Shown here: positions 47,329 through 57,282 of the stretch, piece by piece
How the letters are laid out: the number at the start of each line of letters is the position of its first letter
How positions within the stretch are numbered: position 1 is the stretch's first letter
Assembly: GCF_018860765.1 (NCBI RefSeq)
Contig: NZ_JAHKPV010000018.1
Coordinates: forward strand, 60,471-124,470
Origin: Marinobacter salexigens
GTDB lineage: Bacteria > Pseudomonadota > Gammaproteobacteria > Pseudomonadales > Oleiphilaceae
Reading direction: 5' to 3'
DNA: 64,000 bases
Notes under the pieces: generated by a model
What the model was told of the DNA's origin: nothing
The model's input: only the letters and a program-made list of their open reading frames with translations
Databases searched by the model: none
Made by a program: the position numbers and the translations under genes

Positions 47329-48438
47329 TCAGTGGGGACTTGTGGGGAGGCCCTTTTTCCAGGGCACCAGAATGTCAATAATCAGCAGCGCGGCCAGCCA
47401 TAGCCCGAAAGTGCCGATGATACCCAGTAAGCCGCTAGACCCGGCTTCAATGGCGTAGTGGTAGTAGCCGGCGGTATTCTTCGCCACAGTCTGCACCTCC
47501 ATCAACACCATCCAGCGAAAGGTCCAGCCAATGTGTACAGCCAGCAGACCCGCAATCCAGGAGCGGCCAAGCCAGCCTGGGCGGCGTAACATTACGATTG
47601 TAGACAGCGTAAGAGCTATACCCACCAGCAAGCCGTAAATCGCCACCGCACGCCATTCCGGATTTCCCTGTAGAGACACCAGCGCCTGTTCTACCGAAGG
47701 ACTGAAACCGGTAATGCCTTCTGAAATCCATAATGCCGCCACCAACGCAGACAGAACCATGCTGACGAAAACCACCTTCAGACTCTGTTCGTTAACGTCT
47801 TCATCGTTACCGGTCATCAGACGGTTAATTAAAATAACCAGTCCCGCAGCAGCAACCAGCCCTGTCAGTGCGAACATGACCGGTAACCAGAGGGTATCCC
47901 ATAGTGGTCGCGCTTTTACGATAGCGACTTCAGCGCCGGTATAAATCATGATACCCAGAGAAAACAGCAGTGCCCCAAGGCCTGAAACCACCAGCATCCA
48001 ACGTGGCGCATGCCACTGACCCAGGCTTATCCAGCCAGACAGCTTGGCAATCCAACCCTCACCCTGCGCCTGTTCCTGCATGGCAGGCCGCCAGGCAAGC
48101 CATGCATAAGCGACAACCAACAAGAGATACACCGGCAATAAAAGGCTGCCGATCGACATCCAGGACCAGGGAGTGAGGTTGGCGTAGAAGTGCCAGAACC
48201 TTAGCGGTTGGTGCAAGTCTGCCAACAGTGCAACCGGGCCTACCAGTGTGCAACTGACCGTGACCAACAGCGCTACTTTTGCCAGAGGCTGGTAGTTCTT
48301 CTTGCCCAGCAACAACCCCGGAACCGTCAGCAACAAAGCCGAATAAGACACGGCAATCATGAAAAAATACTGTACCGCCCACGGATACCAGGCAATACCG
48401 TAACGGGGAGCGAGAACCTCAATGACCGCTGAATTCAT
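47329..48438 (-). CDS. ttrC: Tetrathionate reductase membrane subunit (NrfD/PsrC-like)
   Basis: A 369-residue membrane protein with about nine hydrophobic helices of the NrfD/PsrC type (MNSAVIEVLAPRYGIAWYPW, LLADLHQPLRFWHFYANLTP, PWSWMSIGSLLLPVYL). TtrC takes electrons from quinol and anchors TtrA and TtrB on the periplasmic side. Its ATG lies inside the ttrB end, with a 20-bp overlap, and ttrA begins 22 bp after its stop, so the three genes are one operon. Confidence 0.88.
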   Translation of the reverse strand: MNSAVIEVLAPRYGIAWYPWAVQYFFMIAVSYSALLLTVPGLLLGKKNYQPLAKVALLVTVSCTLVGPVALLADLHQPLRFWHFYANLTPWSWMSIGSLLLPVYLLLVVAYAWLAWRPAMQEQAQGEGWIAKLSGWISLGQWHAPRWMLVVSGLGALLFSLGIMIYTGAEVAIVKARPLWDTLWLPVMFALTGLVAAAGLVILINRLMTGNDEDVNEQSLKVVFVSMVLSALVAALWISEGITGFSPSVEQALVSLQGNPEWRAVAIYGLLVGIALTLSTIVMLRRPGWLGRSWIAGLLAVHIGWTFRWMVLMEVQTVAKNTAGYYHYAIEAGSSGLLGIIGTFGLWLAALLIIDILVPWKKGLPTSPH

Positions 48439-49198
48439 AGCCTATCTCCTCACCTTGTTGATCGCGCACATCCCAGATTGCGGGCTTGGCATCCGGCCGG
48501 GACACAAATCGTTCATCCATACCCAGGTAGAACACATGAGGGGCTGTACCCATTTCCGGTTTAAGCACCATCAATTCGCTGTAGTGCTCTTTCATCATGC
48601 GGCTGATCTGACTGTCCGGATCGTGAAGGTCGCCAATAATGCGAGCTCCACCCACACAGGATTCGACGCAGGCCGGCAGCAATCCGACATCAAGTCGGTG
48701 GGCACAGAAGGTGCACTTATCCGCCGTCTGGGTATGTTCGTTTATAAACCGTGCGTCATAAGGGCAGGCCTGCACGCAGTAGGCACAGCCAACGCACACC
48801 TCGTTATCCACCACGACAATACCGTCCTGTCGCTGAAACGTGGCCTGCACCGGGCATACGGGCACACAGGGCGGGTTTTCACAGTGATTGCATAGCCGAG
48901 GCAACATGAAAGTTGCCGAATCACCAGTCTCTTCATGCTCAACTTCGTACTGGGAGACGATCGTGCGGAAATTACCCAAGGGGGCTTCATTTTCAATGTG
49001 GCAGGAGACAGTGCAGGCCTGACAGCCAATGCAGGCCCTGAGGTCGATCAGCATGGCATAGCGCTTCTCAGGATCACCCTCTCTTCGCGGCGGCTGATCA
49101 TTTATAGCTGCGGAAGCGACGCTGCTTAGCGGAACCAGAGCGGCTCCGGCTGTCAGTTTAGCAATCTGTCCTAGCAGAGCGCGGCGGATCTTATCCAT
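48419..49198 (-). CDS. ttrB: Tetrathionate reductase iron-sulfur subunit
   Basis: A 259-residue ferredoxin with the pattern of four [4Fe-4S] clusters: CIGCQACTVSCHIEN, CNHCENPPCVPVCPVQA, CVGCAYCVQACPYDAR, and CTFCAHRLDVGLLPACVESC. An N-terminal hydrophobic stretch with RRALLGQ can act as an export signal (TtrB travels with TtrA). It passes electrons from TtrC to TtrA. No ttrR or ttrS two-component genes are found beside it. Confidence 0.88.
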   Translation of the reverse strand: MDKIRRALLGQIAKLTAGAALVPLSSVASAAINDQPPRREGDPEKRYAMLIDLRACIGCQACTVSCHIENEAPLGNFRTIVSQYEVEHEETGDSATFMLPRLCNHCENPPCVPVCPVQATFQRQDGIVVVDNEVCVGCAYCVQACPYDARFINEHTQTADKCTFCAHRLDVGLLPACVESCVGGARIIGDLHDPDSQISRMMKEHYSELMVLKPEMGTAPHVFYLGMDERFVSRPDAKPAIWDVRDQQGEEIGYEFSGH

Positions 49199-49309
49199 GA
49201 CGTCTCCATTCGATAGCGCTGGAGGTTAATTGATGAGGCAACTATCGAAAGTCTATCAAGGCAAGATTGGGCAAGTTTGACGATGGTCAATTCGAACTGC
49301 AGAGGCTGT

Positions 49310-49322
49310 AGGGGTATCCCCT
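49310..49322. promoter_or_regulatory. Short palindrome upstream of ttrB
   Basis: AGGGG-TAT-CCCCT is a symmetric 13-mer 112-124 bp upstream of the ttrB start. It may be an operator for the ttr operon, but the arms are only 5 bp. I see no FNR-type TTGAT-N4-ATCAA site in this gap. Confidence 0.25.
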
Positions 49323-49393
49323 GACAAAAGAAGGAAATAGTGCGGGTTTCAGTCGAACCTCTTTCGGTTCAAATTCTCCCAGCTATAGAATGC

Positions 49394-49434
49394 AAAATGC
49401 CTCAGGCTGTGGGGTGCACAAGCTGAGGCATTTT
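49394..49434 (-). terminator. Terminator of the tRNA-Ser/tRNA-Arg transcript
   Basis: AAAATGCCTCAG at 49394-49405 pairs perfectly with CTGAGGCATTTT at 49423-49434. On the minus strand the stem ends in TTTT, just 11 bp after tRNA-Arg, which fits an intrinsic terminator. Confidence 0.85.
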
Positions 49435-49444
49435 GACTTGAATA

Positions 49445-49521
49445 TGGCGCGGCTGGGAGGATTCGAACCTCCGACCGCTCGGTTCGTAGCCGAGTACTCT
49501 ATCCAGCTGAGCTACAGCCGC
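49445..49521 (-). tRNA. tRNA-Arg (anticodon ACG)
   Basis: The minus strand folds as a 77-nt tRNA. The acceptor stem is GCGGCTG/CAGCCGC with discriminator G and an encoded CCA. The D arm has GCTCAGCTGGATAGAG, the anticodon stem is CTCGG/CCGAG with loop CTACGAA, and the T arm has GGTTCGAATCC. The ACG anticodon gives Arg after A34 to inosine editing. It follows tRNA-Ser on the same strand. Confidence 0.97.
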
Positions 49522-49587
49522 GCATTGATCACTTTCTCTGGTTGAAAGCAACTTCAACCTGTTCCGCTTTTCTTATCAAAAAGAAAG

Positions 49588-49677
<90 letters not shown>

Positions 49678-49761
49678 TTCAGAACGGGGCGTATACTACC
49701 ATAATTTTTCTGTTTTCATAGGGTTGACACGATTTTTTTAGCCTTCGTTTTCACTAAATAC

Positions 49762-49799
49762 AAAAAAGCCGCTCAGATTCACCCTGAACGGCCTTTTTT
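49762..49799 (-). terminator. Intrinsic terminator of csrA
   Basis: The minus strand has AAAAAAGGCCGTTCAG, a 7-base loop, and CTGAGCGGCTTTTTT, 5 bp after the csrA stop. It has a GC-rich stem with an A tract before and a T tract after, one bulge in the stem. Confidence 0.88.
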
Positions 49800-49804
49800 G
49801 CTAC

Positions 49805-50002
49805 TTAGCTGTTGCCGGGTTCCGGCTCATCTACGCCTTTTTCAGACTGAATGCGCTGGTAAATTTCTTCACGGTGTACAGCAACTTCTTTCGGTGCGTT
49901 TACCCCGATACGCACTTGGTTACCTTTTACCCCGAGCACAGTTACGGTGATATCATCACCAACCATCAAAGTTTCGCCAACGCGGCGAGTTAGAATCAAC
50001 AT
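49805..50002 (-). CDS. csrA: Carbon storage regulator CsrA
   Basis: A 65-residue RNA-binding protein that blocks or stabilises mRNAs by binding GGA motifs. The sequence [20 protein letters not shown] with [20 protein letters not shown] matches the family, including the Arg44-region VAVHREE used for RNA contact. A GGGAGTAAGGA ribosome binding site precedes the ATG. It follows lysC by 182 bp, and that gap probably holds its own promoter. Confidence 0.97.
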   Translation of the reverse strand: MLILTRRVGETLMVGDDITVTVLGVKGNQVRIGVNAPKEVAVHREEIYQRIQSEKGVDEPEPGNS

Positions 50003-50184
50003 ATTCCTTACTCCCTATCCTGAGCTACCTGTTCCGACAAGTAATTTTTTAATTGGTTCTACGTTTATAGTGAGATCACTGGCTGACCAAAAGCCGCACA
50101 TTCCCTTATACGGTCTCATGCGAGCATAAGGTCAGAAAATAAACCTCTTTTTATTACGCCCTGAAAACCAGACAAAAGCCCATG

Positions 50185-51423
50185 TTACAAGGTTTCTTCT
50201 ACCCCAGGCTTGTCTAGCTCAAACGCACTGTGCAGGGCGCGAACCGCAAGCTCAAGATATTTCTCGTCGATCACCACAGAAATCTTGATTTCCGATGTGG
50301 AGATCATCTGGATATTAATGCCCTCAACCGAAAGAGCTTCGAACATTTTGGTTGCTACACCAGCATGGGAGCGCATACCAACGCCAACAATACTGACCTT
50401 TGCAATTTTTGTGTCGCCGCTTACACCGCGGGCACCGAGTTCGTCTGATACTCTCTGGAGAACGCTTTTGGCCCGATTAAAGTCATCACGGTGAACCGTA
50501 AAGGTAAAAGCTGTCCGATTATCTTCACCCACATTCTGGACAATCATGTCCACGCCGATATTCGCGTCACTCACTGGCTTTAGAATGCTCAGCGCGCTAC
50601 CCGGGGTATCGGGCACGCCCGAGATAGTAACTTTGGCTTCATCACGGTTAAAAGCGATGCCGGAGACGACCGGTTGTTCCATGGCGATTTCTTCCTCAAA
50701 TGTAATCAGGGTGCCCTCACCTTCTTTAAAGCTGGAGAGAACCCTCAACGGAACGTTGTATTTGCCCGCAAATTCTACGGCACGAATCTGGAGTACTTTG
50801 GAGCCCAGACTCGCCATTTCCATCATTTCTTCAAATGTGATTTGCTCCAGACGACGAGCACTGTCCACAACTCTGGGGTCAGTGGTATAAACACCGTCCA
50901 CATCGGTATAAATCTGACATTCATCAGCCTTTAACGCTGCCGCCAAAGCGACGGCTGTGGTGTCTGAGCCACCCCGGCCCAACGTTGTAATATTGCCGTG
51001 CTCATCAACACCTTGAAACCCGGCAACCACCACCACACGGCCAGCATTCAAATCTTTGCGCATGCGCTGCTCATCGATCTGCTTGATACGGGCTTTAGTA
51101 TGCATACTGTCAGTCAATATGCGCACCTGAGAACCTGTGTAGGAGCGAGCATCACACCCTAGCTTCTGCAGTGCCATACTAAGAAGAGCGATGGTTACCT
51201 GCTCCCCGGTGGAGACCAGAACATCCATTTCGCGCGGCGCGGGCTCTTCCATAATACTGCTGGCCAGAGCAATCAACCGGTTGGTTTCGCCACTCATAGC
51301 TGAGACCACCACCACCACGTCATGACCTTCGTTACGGAAGCCGCGCACTTTTTCGGCAACCGCTTCTATCCTCTCGGCGGTACCCACCGAGGTGCCACCA
51401 AATTTCTGAACCAACAGAGCCAT
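50185..51423 (-). CDS. lysC: Aspartate kinase
   Basis: A 412-residue enzyme phosphorylating aspartate at the head of the Lys/Thr/Met pathway. The kinase domain starts QKFGGTSVGTAERIE (Lys7) and includes VVSAMSGETNRL, TLGRGGSDTTAVALA and DVDGVYTTDPR. The C-terminal third has two ACT domains (ISGVPDTPGSALSIL, IVGVGMRSHAGVATKM) that bind the feedback amino acid. The length matches the pseudomonad type with an internal beta-subunit start. It follows alaS by 109 bp on the same strand. Confidence 0.96.
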   Translation of the reverse strand: MALLVQKFGGTSVGTAERIEAVAEKVRGFRNEGHDVVVVVSAMSGETNRLIALASSIMEEPAPREMDVLVSTGEQVTIALLSMALQKLGCDARSYTGSQVRILTDSMHTKARIKQIDEQRMRKDLNAGRVVVVAGFQGVDEHGNITTLGRGGSDTTAVALAAALKADECQIYTDVDGVYTTDPRVVDSARRLEQITFEEMMEMASLGSKVLQIRAVEFAGKYNVPLRVLSSFKEGEGTLITFEEEIAMEQPVVSGIAFNRDEAKVTISGVPDTPGSALSILKPVSDANIGVDMIVQNVGEDNRTAFTFTVHRDDFNRAKSVLQRVSDELGARGVSGDTKIAKVSIVGVGMRSHAGVATKMFEALSVEGINIQMISTSEIKISVVIDEKYLELAVRALHSAFELDKPGVEETL

Positions 51424-51532
51424 TATTTTTCCAGTATCCGAATCAGAGATCTGTGACAGAGCTAAGCGCCCTGCCAGTCAGTAAACAAGCGGCCAGAATT
51501 ATAAACCCCGACCGCTTCAGAAAAATAGTTGC

Positions 51533-54163
51533 TTAAGCGAGATTTTTTTCAACCCACTCAGGCACACCAGCAAGAGCCTCGGCGAGCTTGGAGGGGTCAT
51601 TGCCTCCGCCTTGCGCCATATCGGGTCGACCGCCGCCCTTGCCATCAACCAAGCCAGCAAGGTGCTTCATTAGGTCACCTGCTTTGACTTTACCTGTTGC
51701 GGACTTGGTTACACCTGCGACCAGAGTCACCTTCCCATCTTCAACACTGGCAAGCACTACGACACCTTCGCCGAGCTTGTTTTTAAGCTGATCAGTTGTT
51801 TCCATGAGTGCCTTTCGATCGGCACCCGCCAGCTCAGAAGCAACCACCTTGAGGCCTGCAACATCTACAGCAGAATCGGCCAGATCGCTTCCCGCGGAAC
51901 TGGCGAGTTTTGCCTTCAGTGCATCTACATCTTTCTCCAGCTGTCGATTACGATCAATCGTCTGCTGCACTTTATCGATAACCGTTTCTCGGCTGCCTTT
52001 TACTAAGCGAGCGGCTTCACGCAGCGTGCGTTCAGTATCATCTACCCACTCAAGAGCACCAAAACCGGTAACCGCTTCGATACGGCGAACGCCGGAGGAA
52101 ATACCGCTTTCGGATGTAATACGGAACAGCCCTATGTCGCCAGTGCGAGCAACGTGGGTACCACCGCATAGCTCAACCGAGTAACGATCCGAGCCCATGC
52201 TCAACACACGAACAACGTCGCCATACTTTTCACCGAACAAGGCCATAGCACCCTTTTGCTGCGCCTTTTCCATATCGGTAGTTTCGGTTTCTACAGCCGT
52301 ATTACCTAGAATCTGCTCATTTACCTGACGTTCGATTTCTTTCAGCTGCTCCGGCGTTACAGCTTCGAAGTGTGAAAAATCGAAACGCAGTTTGTCTGAA
52401 TCAACCAAAGAGCCCTTTTGCCCTACATGGTCACCCAGCACCTTGCGCAATGCCGCATGAAGCAAGTGCGTAGCGGAATGATTGCGACGAATACGCTCGC
52501 GGCGTGCGTGGTCGATGCGGGCATCCACCTCTAGCCCTTCGAACAATTCACCTTCTATGAGAGTACCTACGTGCAGGTGATTATCACCGTCTTTGCGGGT
52601 ATCGGTTACCTTGAAGCGACCGCCGCTCCATGTCAGCAGCCCGGTATCGCCTATCTGGCCGCCGGACTCGGCGTAAAAGGGGGTTCTTTCCAAAACCACA
52701 ACCGCCTCATCACCGGCTTCGGCGTTTTTCATTTCGCCGTTCACAATCACAGCTCGGATACGCTCATGGCCATCAATCTGATCGTAGCCGGTAAATTCGG
52801 TTTTACCATCTATGCTCAGGCCGGTTGCATTGTAATCGATACCAAATTTACTGGCCGCTCTTGCCCGCTCACGCTGGCTTTCCATGGCTTTTTCGTAACC
52901 TTGGTAATCCAGTGTCAAACCACGCTCTCTGGCGATGTCGTTGGTAAGGTCCACTGGAAAGCCGTAGGTATCGTACAAGGTGAAGATGGTTTCTCCCGGA
53001 ATAACATCGCCTTCAAGCTCGGCAATATCCTGCTCCAACAAGCGCAGACCTTTATCCAGAGTTTTTACAAACTGCTCTTCTTCCTGCAGCAAAACCCTCT
53101 CTATCTGTTTTTGGCCGCTTACCAATTGCGGGTAAGCCTCTCCCATCAAATCGACCAACGCACTCGTGAGCTTGTAGAAAAACGGGCCTTTCGCGCCCAG
53201 CTTATTGCCATGACGGGCGGCACGACGAATGATGCGCCGTAAAACAAAACCACGGCCTTCATTCGAAGGCATTACGCCGTCGGAAATCAAGAACGCACAG
53301 GAACGAATATGGTCGGCAACCACTCGCAAGCTCGCTTCGGTGGTGGCAGCACCGCCAAGGATGTCGGAAGCGGCTTTCAGCAGATCGTCAAAAAGATCGA
53401 TTTCGTAATTGCTGTGTACGCCCTGCAAAACGGCTGTTACCCGCTCCAGCCCCATGCCCGTATCCACGGAGGGCTTTGGAAGGTTAAGCATTTCACCATC
53501 TGCGGTGCGATTGTACTGCATAAAGACCACGTTCCAGATCTCAATGTAGCGGTCTCCGTCCTCCTCGGGGCTTCCGGGAGGGCCTCCGGCTACATCGGGG
53601 CCGTGATCGTAGAAAATCTCAGTACAGGGGCCGCAAGGGCCGGTATCGCCCATCTGCCAGAAGTTGTCTGAAGCATAGGGAGCACCGCCGTTATCACCGA
53701 TACGGACAATGCGATCTGCTGGCACGCCTACTTCTTTATTCCAAATATCGTAGGCTTCGTCATCGTCTGCGTAGACGGTTATCCAGAGCTTTTCAGAAGG
53801 CAGGTTCAGCCACTGCTCTCCGGTCAGGAAGGTCCACGCATAGTTAATGGCTTCGCGCTTGAAGTAGTCGCCGAAGCTGAAGTTGCCCAGCATTTCGAAG
53901 AATGTATGATGGCGCGCCGTGTAACCCACGTTTTCCAAATCGTTATGCTTGCCGCCGGCACGAACGCATTTTTGAGAGCTGGTTGCGCGGGTGTAGTTAC
54001 GCTCCTCACGACCCAAAAACACGTCTTTGAACTGGTTCATCCCCGCATTGGTAAACAGCAGTGTCGGATCATCTGCCGGCACCAACGAGCTGCTTGAAAC
54101 AATGGAGTGACCTTGCTGTTTGAAATAATCAAGAAATGCCTGTCGCAACTCTGCGGTTTTCAT
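51533..54163 (-). CDS. alaS: Alanyl-tRNA synthetase
   Basis: An 876-residue class II synthetase, with the start at ATG 54163 ([19 protein letters not shown]) because this matches the family N-terminus; an open start 30 bases earlier is less likely. Class II motifs are visible ([40 protein letters not shown]). The editing domain has [13 protein letters not shown] and the zinc-binding [13 protein letters not shown]. The C-terminal oligomerisation segment ends [13 protein letters not shown]. It charges tRNA-Ala and clears Ser/Gly mischarges. Confidence 0.97.
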   Translation of the reverse strand: MKTAELRQAFLDYFKQQGHSIVSSSSLVPADDPTLLFTNAGMNQFKDVFLGREERNYTRATSSQKCVRAGGKHNDLENVGYTARHHTFFEMLGNFSFGDYFKREAINYAWTFLTGEQWLNLPSEKLWITVYADDDEAYDIWNKEVGVPADRIVRIGDNGGAPYASDNFWQMGDTGPCGPCTEIFYDHGPDVAGGPPGSPEEDGDRYIEIWNVVFMQYNRTADGEMLNLPKPSVDTGMGLERVTAVLQGVHSNYEIDLFDDLLKAASDILGGAATTEASLRVVADHIRSCAFLISDGVMPSNEGRGFVLRRIIRRAARHGNKLGAKGPFFYKLTSALVDLMGEAYPQLVSGQKQIERVLLQEEEQFVKTLDKGLRLLEQDIAELEGDVIPGETIFTLYDTYGFPVDLTNDIARERGLTLDYQGYEKAMESQRERARAASKFGIDYNATGLSIDGKTEFTGYDQIDGHERIRAVIVNGEMKNAEAGDEAVVVLERTPFYAESGGQIGDTGLLTWSGGRFKVTDTRKDGDNHLHVGTLIEGELFEGLEVDARIDHARRERIRRNHSATHLLHAALRKVLGDHVGQKGSLVDSDKLRFDFSHFEAVTPEQLKEIERQVNEQILGNTAVETETTDMEKAQQKGAMALFGEKYGDVVRVLSMGSDRYSVELCGGTHVARTGDIGLFRITSESGISSGVRRIEAVTGFGALEWVDDTERTLREAARLVKGSRETVIDKVQQTIDRNRQLEKDVDALKAKLASSAGSDLADSAVDVAGLKVVASELAGADRKALMETTDQLKNKLGEGVVVLASVEDGKVTLVAGVTKSATGKVKAGDLMKHLAGLVDGKGGGRPDMAQGGGNDPSKLAEALAGVPEWVEKNLA

Positions 54164-54319
54164 AGCCCTTTGATACCTTTCCAGAAATCCCACCGTAAAT
54201 CGGCCGGATCCGCGATTGAATACGAATACTTACATGCGTGTGCAAATCGGCTACTCTAGCACACGCCGGTTATAGGAAAAATGAATACAGGAAAAACGTG
54301 AAACATCACAGGAGACCCC

Positions 54320-54859
54320 ATGCCCCGCCGCTTCAACGCTGCTGACGAACTACTTCCGCCAGCCACATTCCTAAAAAGATCCTTGGCCGTCATTTACGAC
54401 GGTTTGATCAGCATCGCTGTGCTTTTGGTTACCACATGGATTTACACCCTGATCACCGGCTGGTTCACTGGCTGGGACCTTCTTGAACAAAAAGCAGAAG
54501 CTGGCCAGTTATCCGGAGACCCCGGCCTGACATTCGTGTTGTTTCTGGTGATGTATTTGTTCTTTGCTTACTTCTGGACGCGAATCGGGCAGACACTGGG
54601 CATGCAGGTTTGGCGTGTTCGCATTCAAAATATCGACGGATCTTCTGTGAGCTGGAGCCAAGCACTTCGGCGTTACGTTACCGCTGCCGCAGTGTTTTTT
54701 TTGGCGCTTCTAGCGGGTCATTATCTCGGCTCCGCAACTCTATTTCTCTCCGTACCAGCCATGCTCGCTTTGTTCTATCCTATCAACGGGCTTTCAGTAA
54801 CAGACAGGTTTTCGGAAAGTGTAGTCGTTGCTCTACCAGCAAAAACTAAGGCGGATTGA
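54320..54859 (+). CDS. RDD family membrane protein
   Basis: A 179-residue protein. It has an RDD-like N-terminal region (LKRSLAVIYDGLISIAVLLV), where R and the conserved D sit in the first helix, and three or four hydrophobic segments in total. RIGQTLGMQVWRVRIQNIDG between helices is typical of the family. Proposed functions include transport of ligands or ions, but none is proven for this type. It is transcribed away from alaS and converges with lptG. Confidence 0.87.
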   Translation: MPRRFNAADELLPPATFLKRSLAVIYDGLISIAVLLVTTWIYTLITGWFTGWDLLEQKAEAGQLSGDPGLTFVLFLVMYLFFAYFWTRIGQTLGMQVWRVRIQNIDGSSVSWSQALRRYVTAAAVFFLALLAGHYLGSATLFLSVPAMLALFYPINGLSVTDRFSESVVVALPAKTKAD

Positions 54860-54867
54860 ACCAAAGT

Positions 54868-54890
54868 GCCGGGCGGCTAACCTGCCCGGC
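54868..54890. terminator. GC-rich hairpin between convergent RDD and lptG genes
   Basis: GCCGGGC at 54868-54874 pairs with GCCCGGC at 54884-54890. It covers the 17-bp gap and the lptG stop. No T run follows, so it may serve as a weak shared transcript end. Confidence 0.4.
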
Positions 54891-55938
54891 GCATCAACAA
54901 AGCTCCCACCACTGCATTCACAGCAATCGGCGCTGAAACCGCCAATATTGGGTTAAACCCGAAGACCAAGCTCATCGGGCCCAGCAAGTCCTGCATATAT
55001 TTGAACAACAGCCCCACCAGTAGCCCGGTAAAAATACGAAACCCCATGGTTACCGAACGCAGCGGCCCGAATATGAAAGAAATCGCCACCAGAACCATCA
55101 CACCGGTACCCAACGGCATCAGTGTCTTTTTCCAAAAGGCCAGCCAATAGGGCGCGCCATTTAGCTCCTGATCACCTAAATAGGTGGCGTAAGTGTACAG
55201 GCCTGTCATTGACAGGTTTTCCGGCTTAACGATCAGCACGCTCAACACACTTGGGGAAAGGCCAGTATCCCAGCGCAGGCTTTGATCATCCGCACGGCTG
55301 GTTGAGTCACCCTCAAGCCGAGTGGTCGTAGTATTTTGCAGGATCCAATGATCGCCCTGATAAATCGCGCGTTCAGAAAAGCTAGCAGCAACCAGTTGTC
55401 TCTCGTCATCGAAACGGAACAAGGAAACGCCATGCAGAACTCCGTTGGCTTGTACCGCGTTTAGATGCATAAAAACGTTACCTTCGCGGTGCCATACGCC
55501 ATGTGCCGCAGCAACGTTCTGGCCTGCGCCTAGGGCAACTGCCTTGTGGCTCTGAGCGGCTCGTTCTGCAGGGGGAGCCAAATACTCACCTATAAGCACA
55601 CCCGCCAAAACAATCACCAGTGCCGGCTTCATGGCTGACCACACAACTCGCTTTATAGAAACCCCGGCAGCACGAATCACCGTAAGCTCGGAGGAACTTG
55701 CCATGCCACCCAAACCGATGAGGCACCCCATAAAGGCACCCAGTGGTAGGTAATCGTAAATTCTGCGCGGCAAGGTGAGAGCCACATACCAGAGCGCATC
55801 CAGTATCTGGTAGTTATTCCGGGTGTCCTCCAGCTCGGCAACAAAGGCAAAAATGAGGTCCAGAGACAGCACCACGACCATGACCAAAAACATGGCGCCG
55901 CCAACATTACGCATCACATAACGATCAATTTTACGCAC
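54877..55938 (-). CDS. lptG: LPS export permease LptG
   Basis: About 353 residues of the LptF/LptG family, part of the LptB2FG extractor that moves lipopolysaccharide from the inner membrane. Helices at both ends flank a periplasmic beta-jellyroll. MRKIDRYVMRNVGGAMFLV begins the protein if GTG 55938 is used; GTG 55947 would add three residues. Both overlap the end of lptF, so the two genes are coupled. The C-terminal helices contain ISFIFGPLRSVTMGFRIFTG and NPILAVSAPIAVNAVVGALLMRRAG, typical of LptG. Confidence 0.93.
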   Translation of the reverse strand: MRKIDRYVMRNVGGAMFLVMVVVLSLDLIFAFVAELEDTRNNYQILDALWYVALTLPRRIYDYLPLGAFMGCLIGLGGMASSSELTVIRAAGVSIKRVVWSAMKPALVIVLAGVLIGEYLAPPAERAAQSHKAVALGAGQNVAAAHGVWHREGNVFMHLNAVQANGVLHGVSLFRFDDERQLVAASFSERAIYQGDHWILQNTTTTRLEGDSTSRADDQSLRWDTGLSPSVLSVLIVKPENLSMTGLYTYATYLGDQELNGAPYWLAFWKKTLMPLGTGVMVLVAISFIFGPLRSVTMGFRIFTGLLVGLLFKYMQDLLGPMSLVFGFNPILAVSAPIAVNAVVGALLMRRAG

Positions 55939-57034
55939 TTGTCGCACCCCCCCGCTTCACTTTTCTTTTGTGAAGCCAGGCTGGGCCAAAGTGCAGCCAA
56001 AGCCCAAGCGCTAGAAAGATGGCGTGTACCCAAAGCATGCCGAGCCACTCAGGCACCTTGCCCTCAGCCATCGCGTCGCGGCCAACAATCAGCAAGCCAA
56101 GGTAAGCGACATAGACGAGCATGGCAGGTAAAAGGTGAAAAAACCGCCCTTGCCGGGGGTTCACCCGGCTAAGCCGAACCGCTAACAGCGCCACTATGGG
56201 TACAATCAAAGGCAACGAGAAGCGCCAATGCAACAAGGCTCTGTCCCGCGGGTCATCGGAACGCATAAGTTGGCCAGTGGTCACCCCTTCATCCAGCTCC
56301 ACATCGCCGCTGCTACCGCTACGAATCTTCAATCCATAGGCCTCGAAGCCGGTAATCTGATAATCCAGTTTGCCCGGACTGCCATCGAAACGAGCACCGT
56401 TTTCAAGAATAAGAAAGCGGCTGCCAGTTGCTTCATCAATTAACTGCGAGCCGGAATCAGCCGTAATAACGCTTACGCCAGTGCCGTCTTGACCGTACTC
56501 GGCAATAAAAACCCCTTTCAAACGGCGTTTATCATCACTAAGAGCTTCGGTATAGGTGACTCGACCACCCGATGAGAGCTTCTGAAATCGCCCCGGCGCA
56601 AGCAAATCGAACTCAGTTGCTTTCGCCTGTTCTGCAAAAATTTTCTCGACCTGCTTCATTCCCCAGGGAGAAACCACTAAGCTCATGCTCCCAACGGTCA
56701 ACATCACAAAAAGGCTACCAATTAGAGTTTTCGCAAGTAGCTGGCGATCACTCACGCCACAGGCGTAGAGCACCGTCATTTCGCTTTCCATATACATGCG
56801 GCCGTAGGCGAGCAAAATGCCAATGAACAAGCCCAATGGGAGGATGAGTTCGAGAAATCCCGGAAAGCGGTACGCCATGATTTCAAACAGCACACCCGGC
56901 GCAATCTTGCCCTCGGCAGCACCCGCCAAGTATTTAATAAAACGCCCGCTCATGAACACCAGCAAAAGGATGCCCGAAACGGCAACCATGCTGACCATAA
57001 CCTGACGTATGAGATAGCGAAAAATAATGCTCAA
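55931..57034 (-). CDS. lptF: LPS export permease LptF
   Basis: A 367-residue inner-membrane protein, partner of LptG. Family traits are MSIIFRYLIRQVMVSMVAVSG at the start, FLELILPLGLFIGILLAYGRMYMESEMTVLYACGVS around the second and third helices, a periplasmic domain (about 105-260), and RDRALLHWRFSLPLIVPIVALLAVRLSRVNPRQGRF. It reads away from pepA; 248 bp between them carry both promoters and nothing else I can support. Confidence 0.93.
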   Translation of the reverse strand: MSIIFRYLIRQVMVSMVAVSGILLLVFMSGRFIKYLAGAAEGKIAPGVLFEIMAYRFPGFLELILPLGLFIGILLAYGRMYMESEMTVLYACGVSDRQLLAKTLIGSLFVMLTVGSMSLVVSPWGMKQVEKIFAEQAKATEFDLLAPGRFQKLSSGGRVTYTEALSDDKRRLKGVFIAEYGQDGTGVSVITADSGSQLIDEATGSRFLILENGARFDGSPGKLDYQITGFEAYGLKIRSGSSGDVELDEGVTTGQLMRSDDPRDRALLHWRFSLPLIVPIVALLAVRLSRVNPRQGRFFHLLPAMLVYVAYLGLLIVGRDAMAEGKVPEWLGMLWVHAIFLALGLWLHFGPAWLHKRKVKRGGATSA

Positions 57035-57282
57035 AACGGTTTCTCTGCCCGTGTAAACCGGAACATGGAGGAATAGGAAAACTGCGCGTATTCTATGTAA
57101 CCTTAGGGCCGAATGACAGTGTAGCAGCGTTAAGGTAACGACAGACTAAGCCCCAGTTATGTTAATCATCCTGCCTTCCCAGCTTGATAAACTAGATGCA
57201 AACCCCAATGCTTGGTGAAACAGGATCAAATCATTTCTGCCGTTCTCATCTGCGGCCTTCCCGGACAACTAAAGGAGTTTCC

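Noticed and set aside
49371..49389. tRNA-like fragment (GGTTCAAATTCTCCC) on the plus strand
   Set aside because: The T-stem pairing is absent and no acceptor or anticodon parts are found; treated as chance rather than an attachment-site scar.
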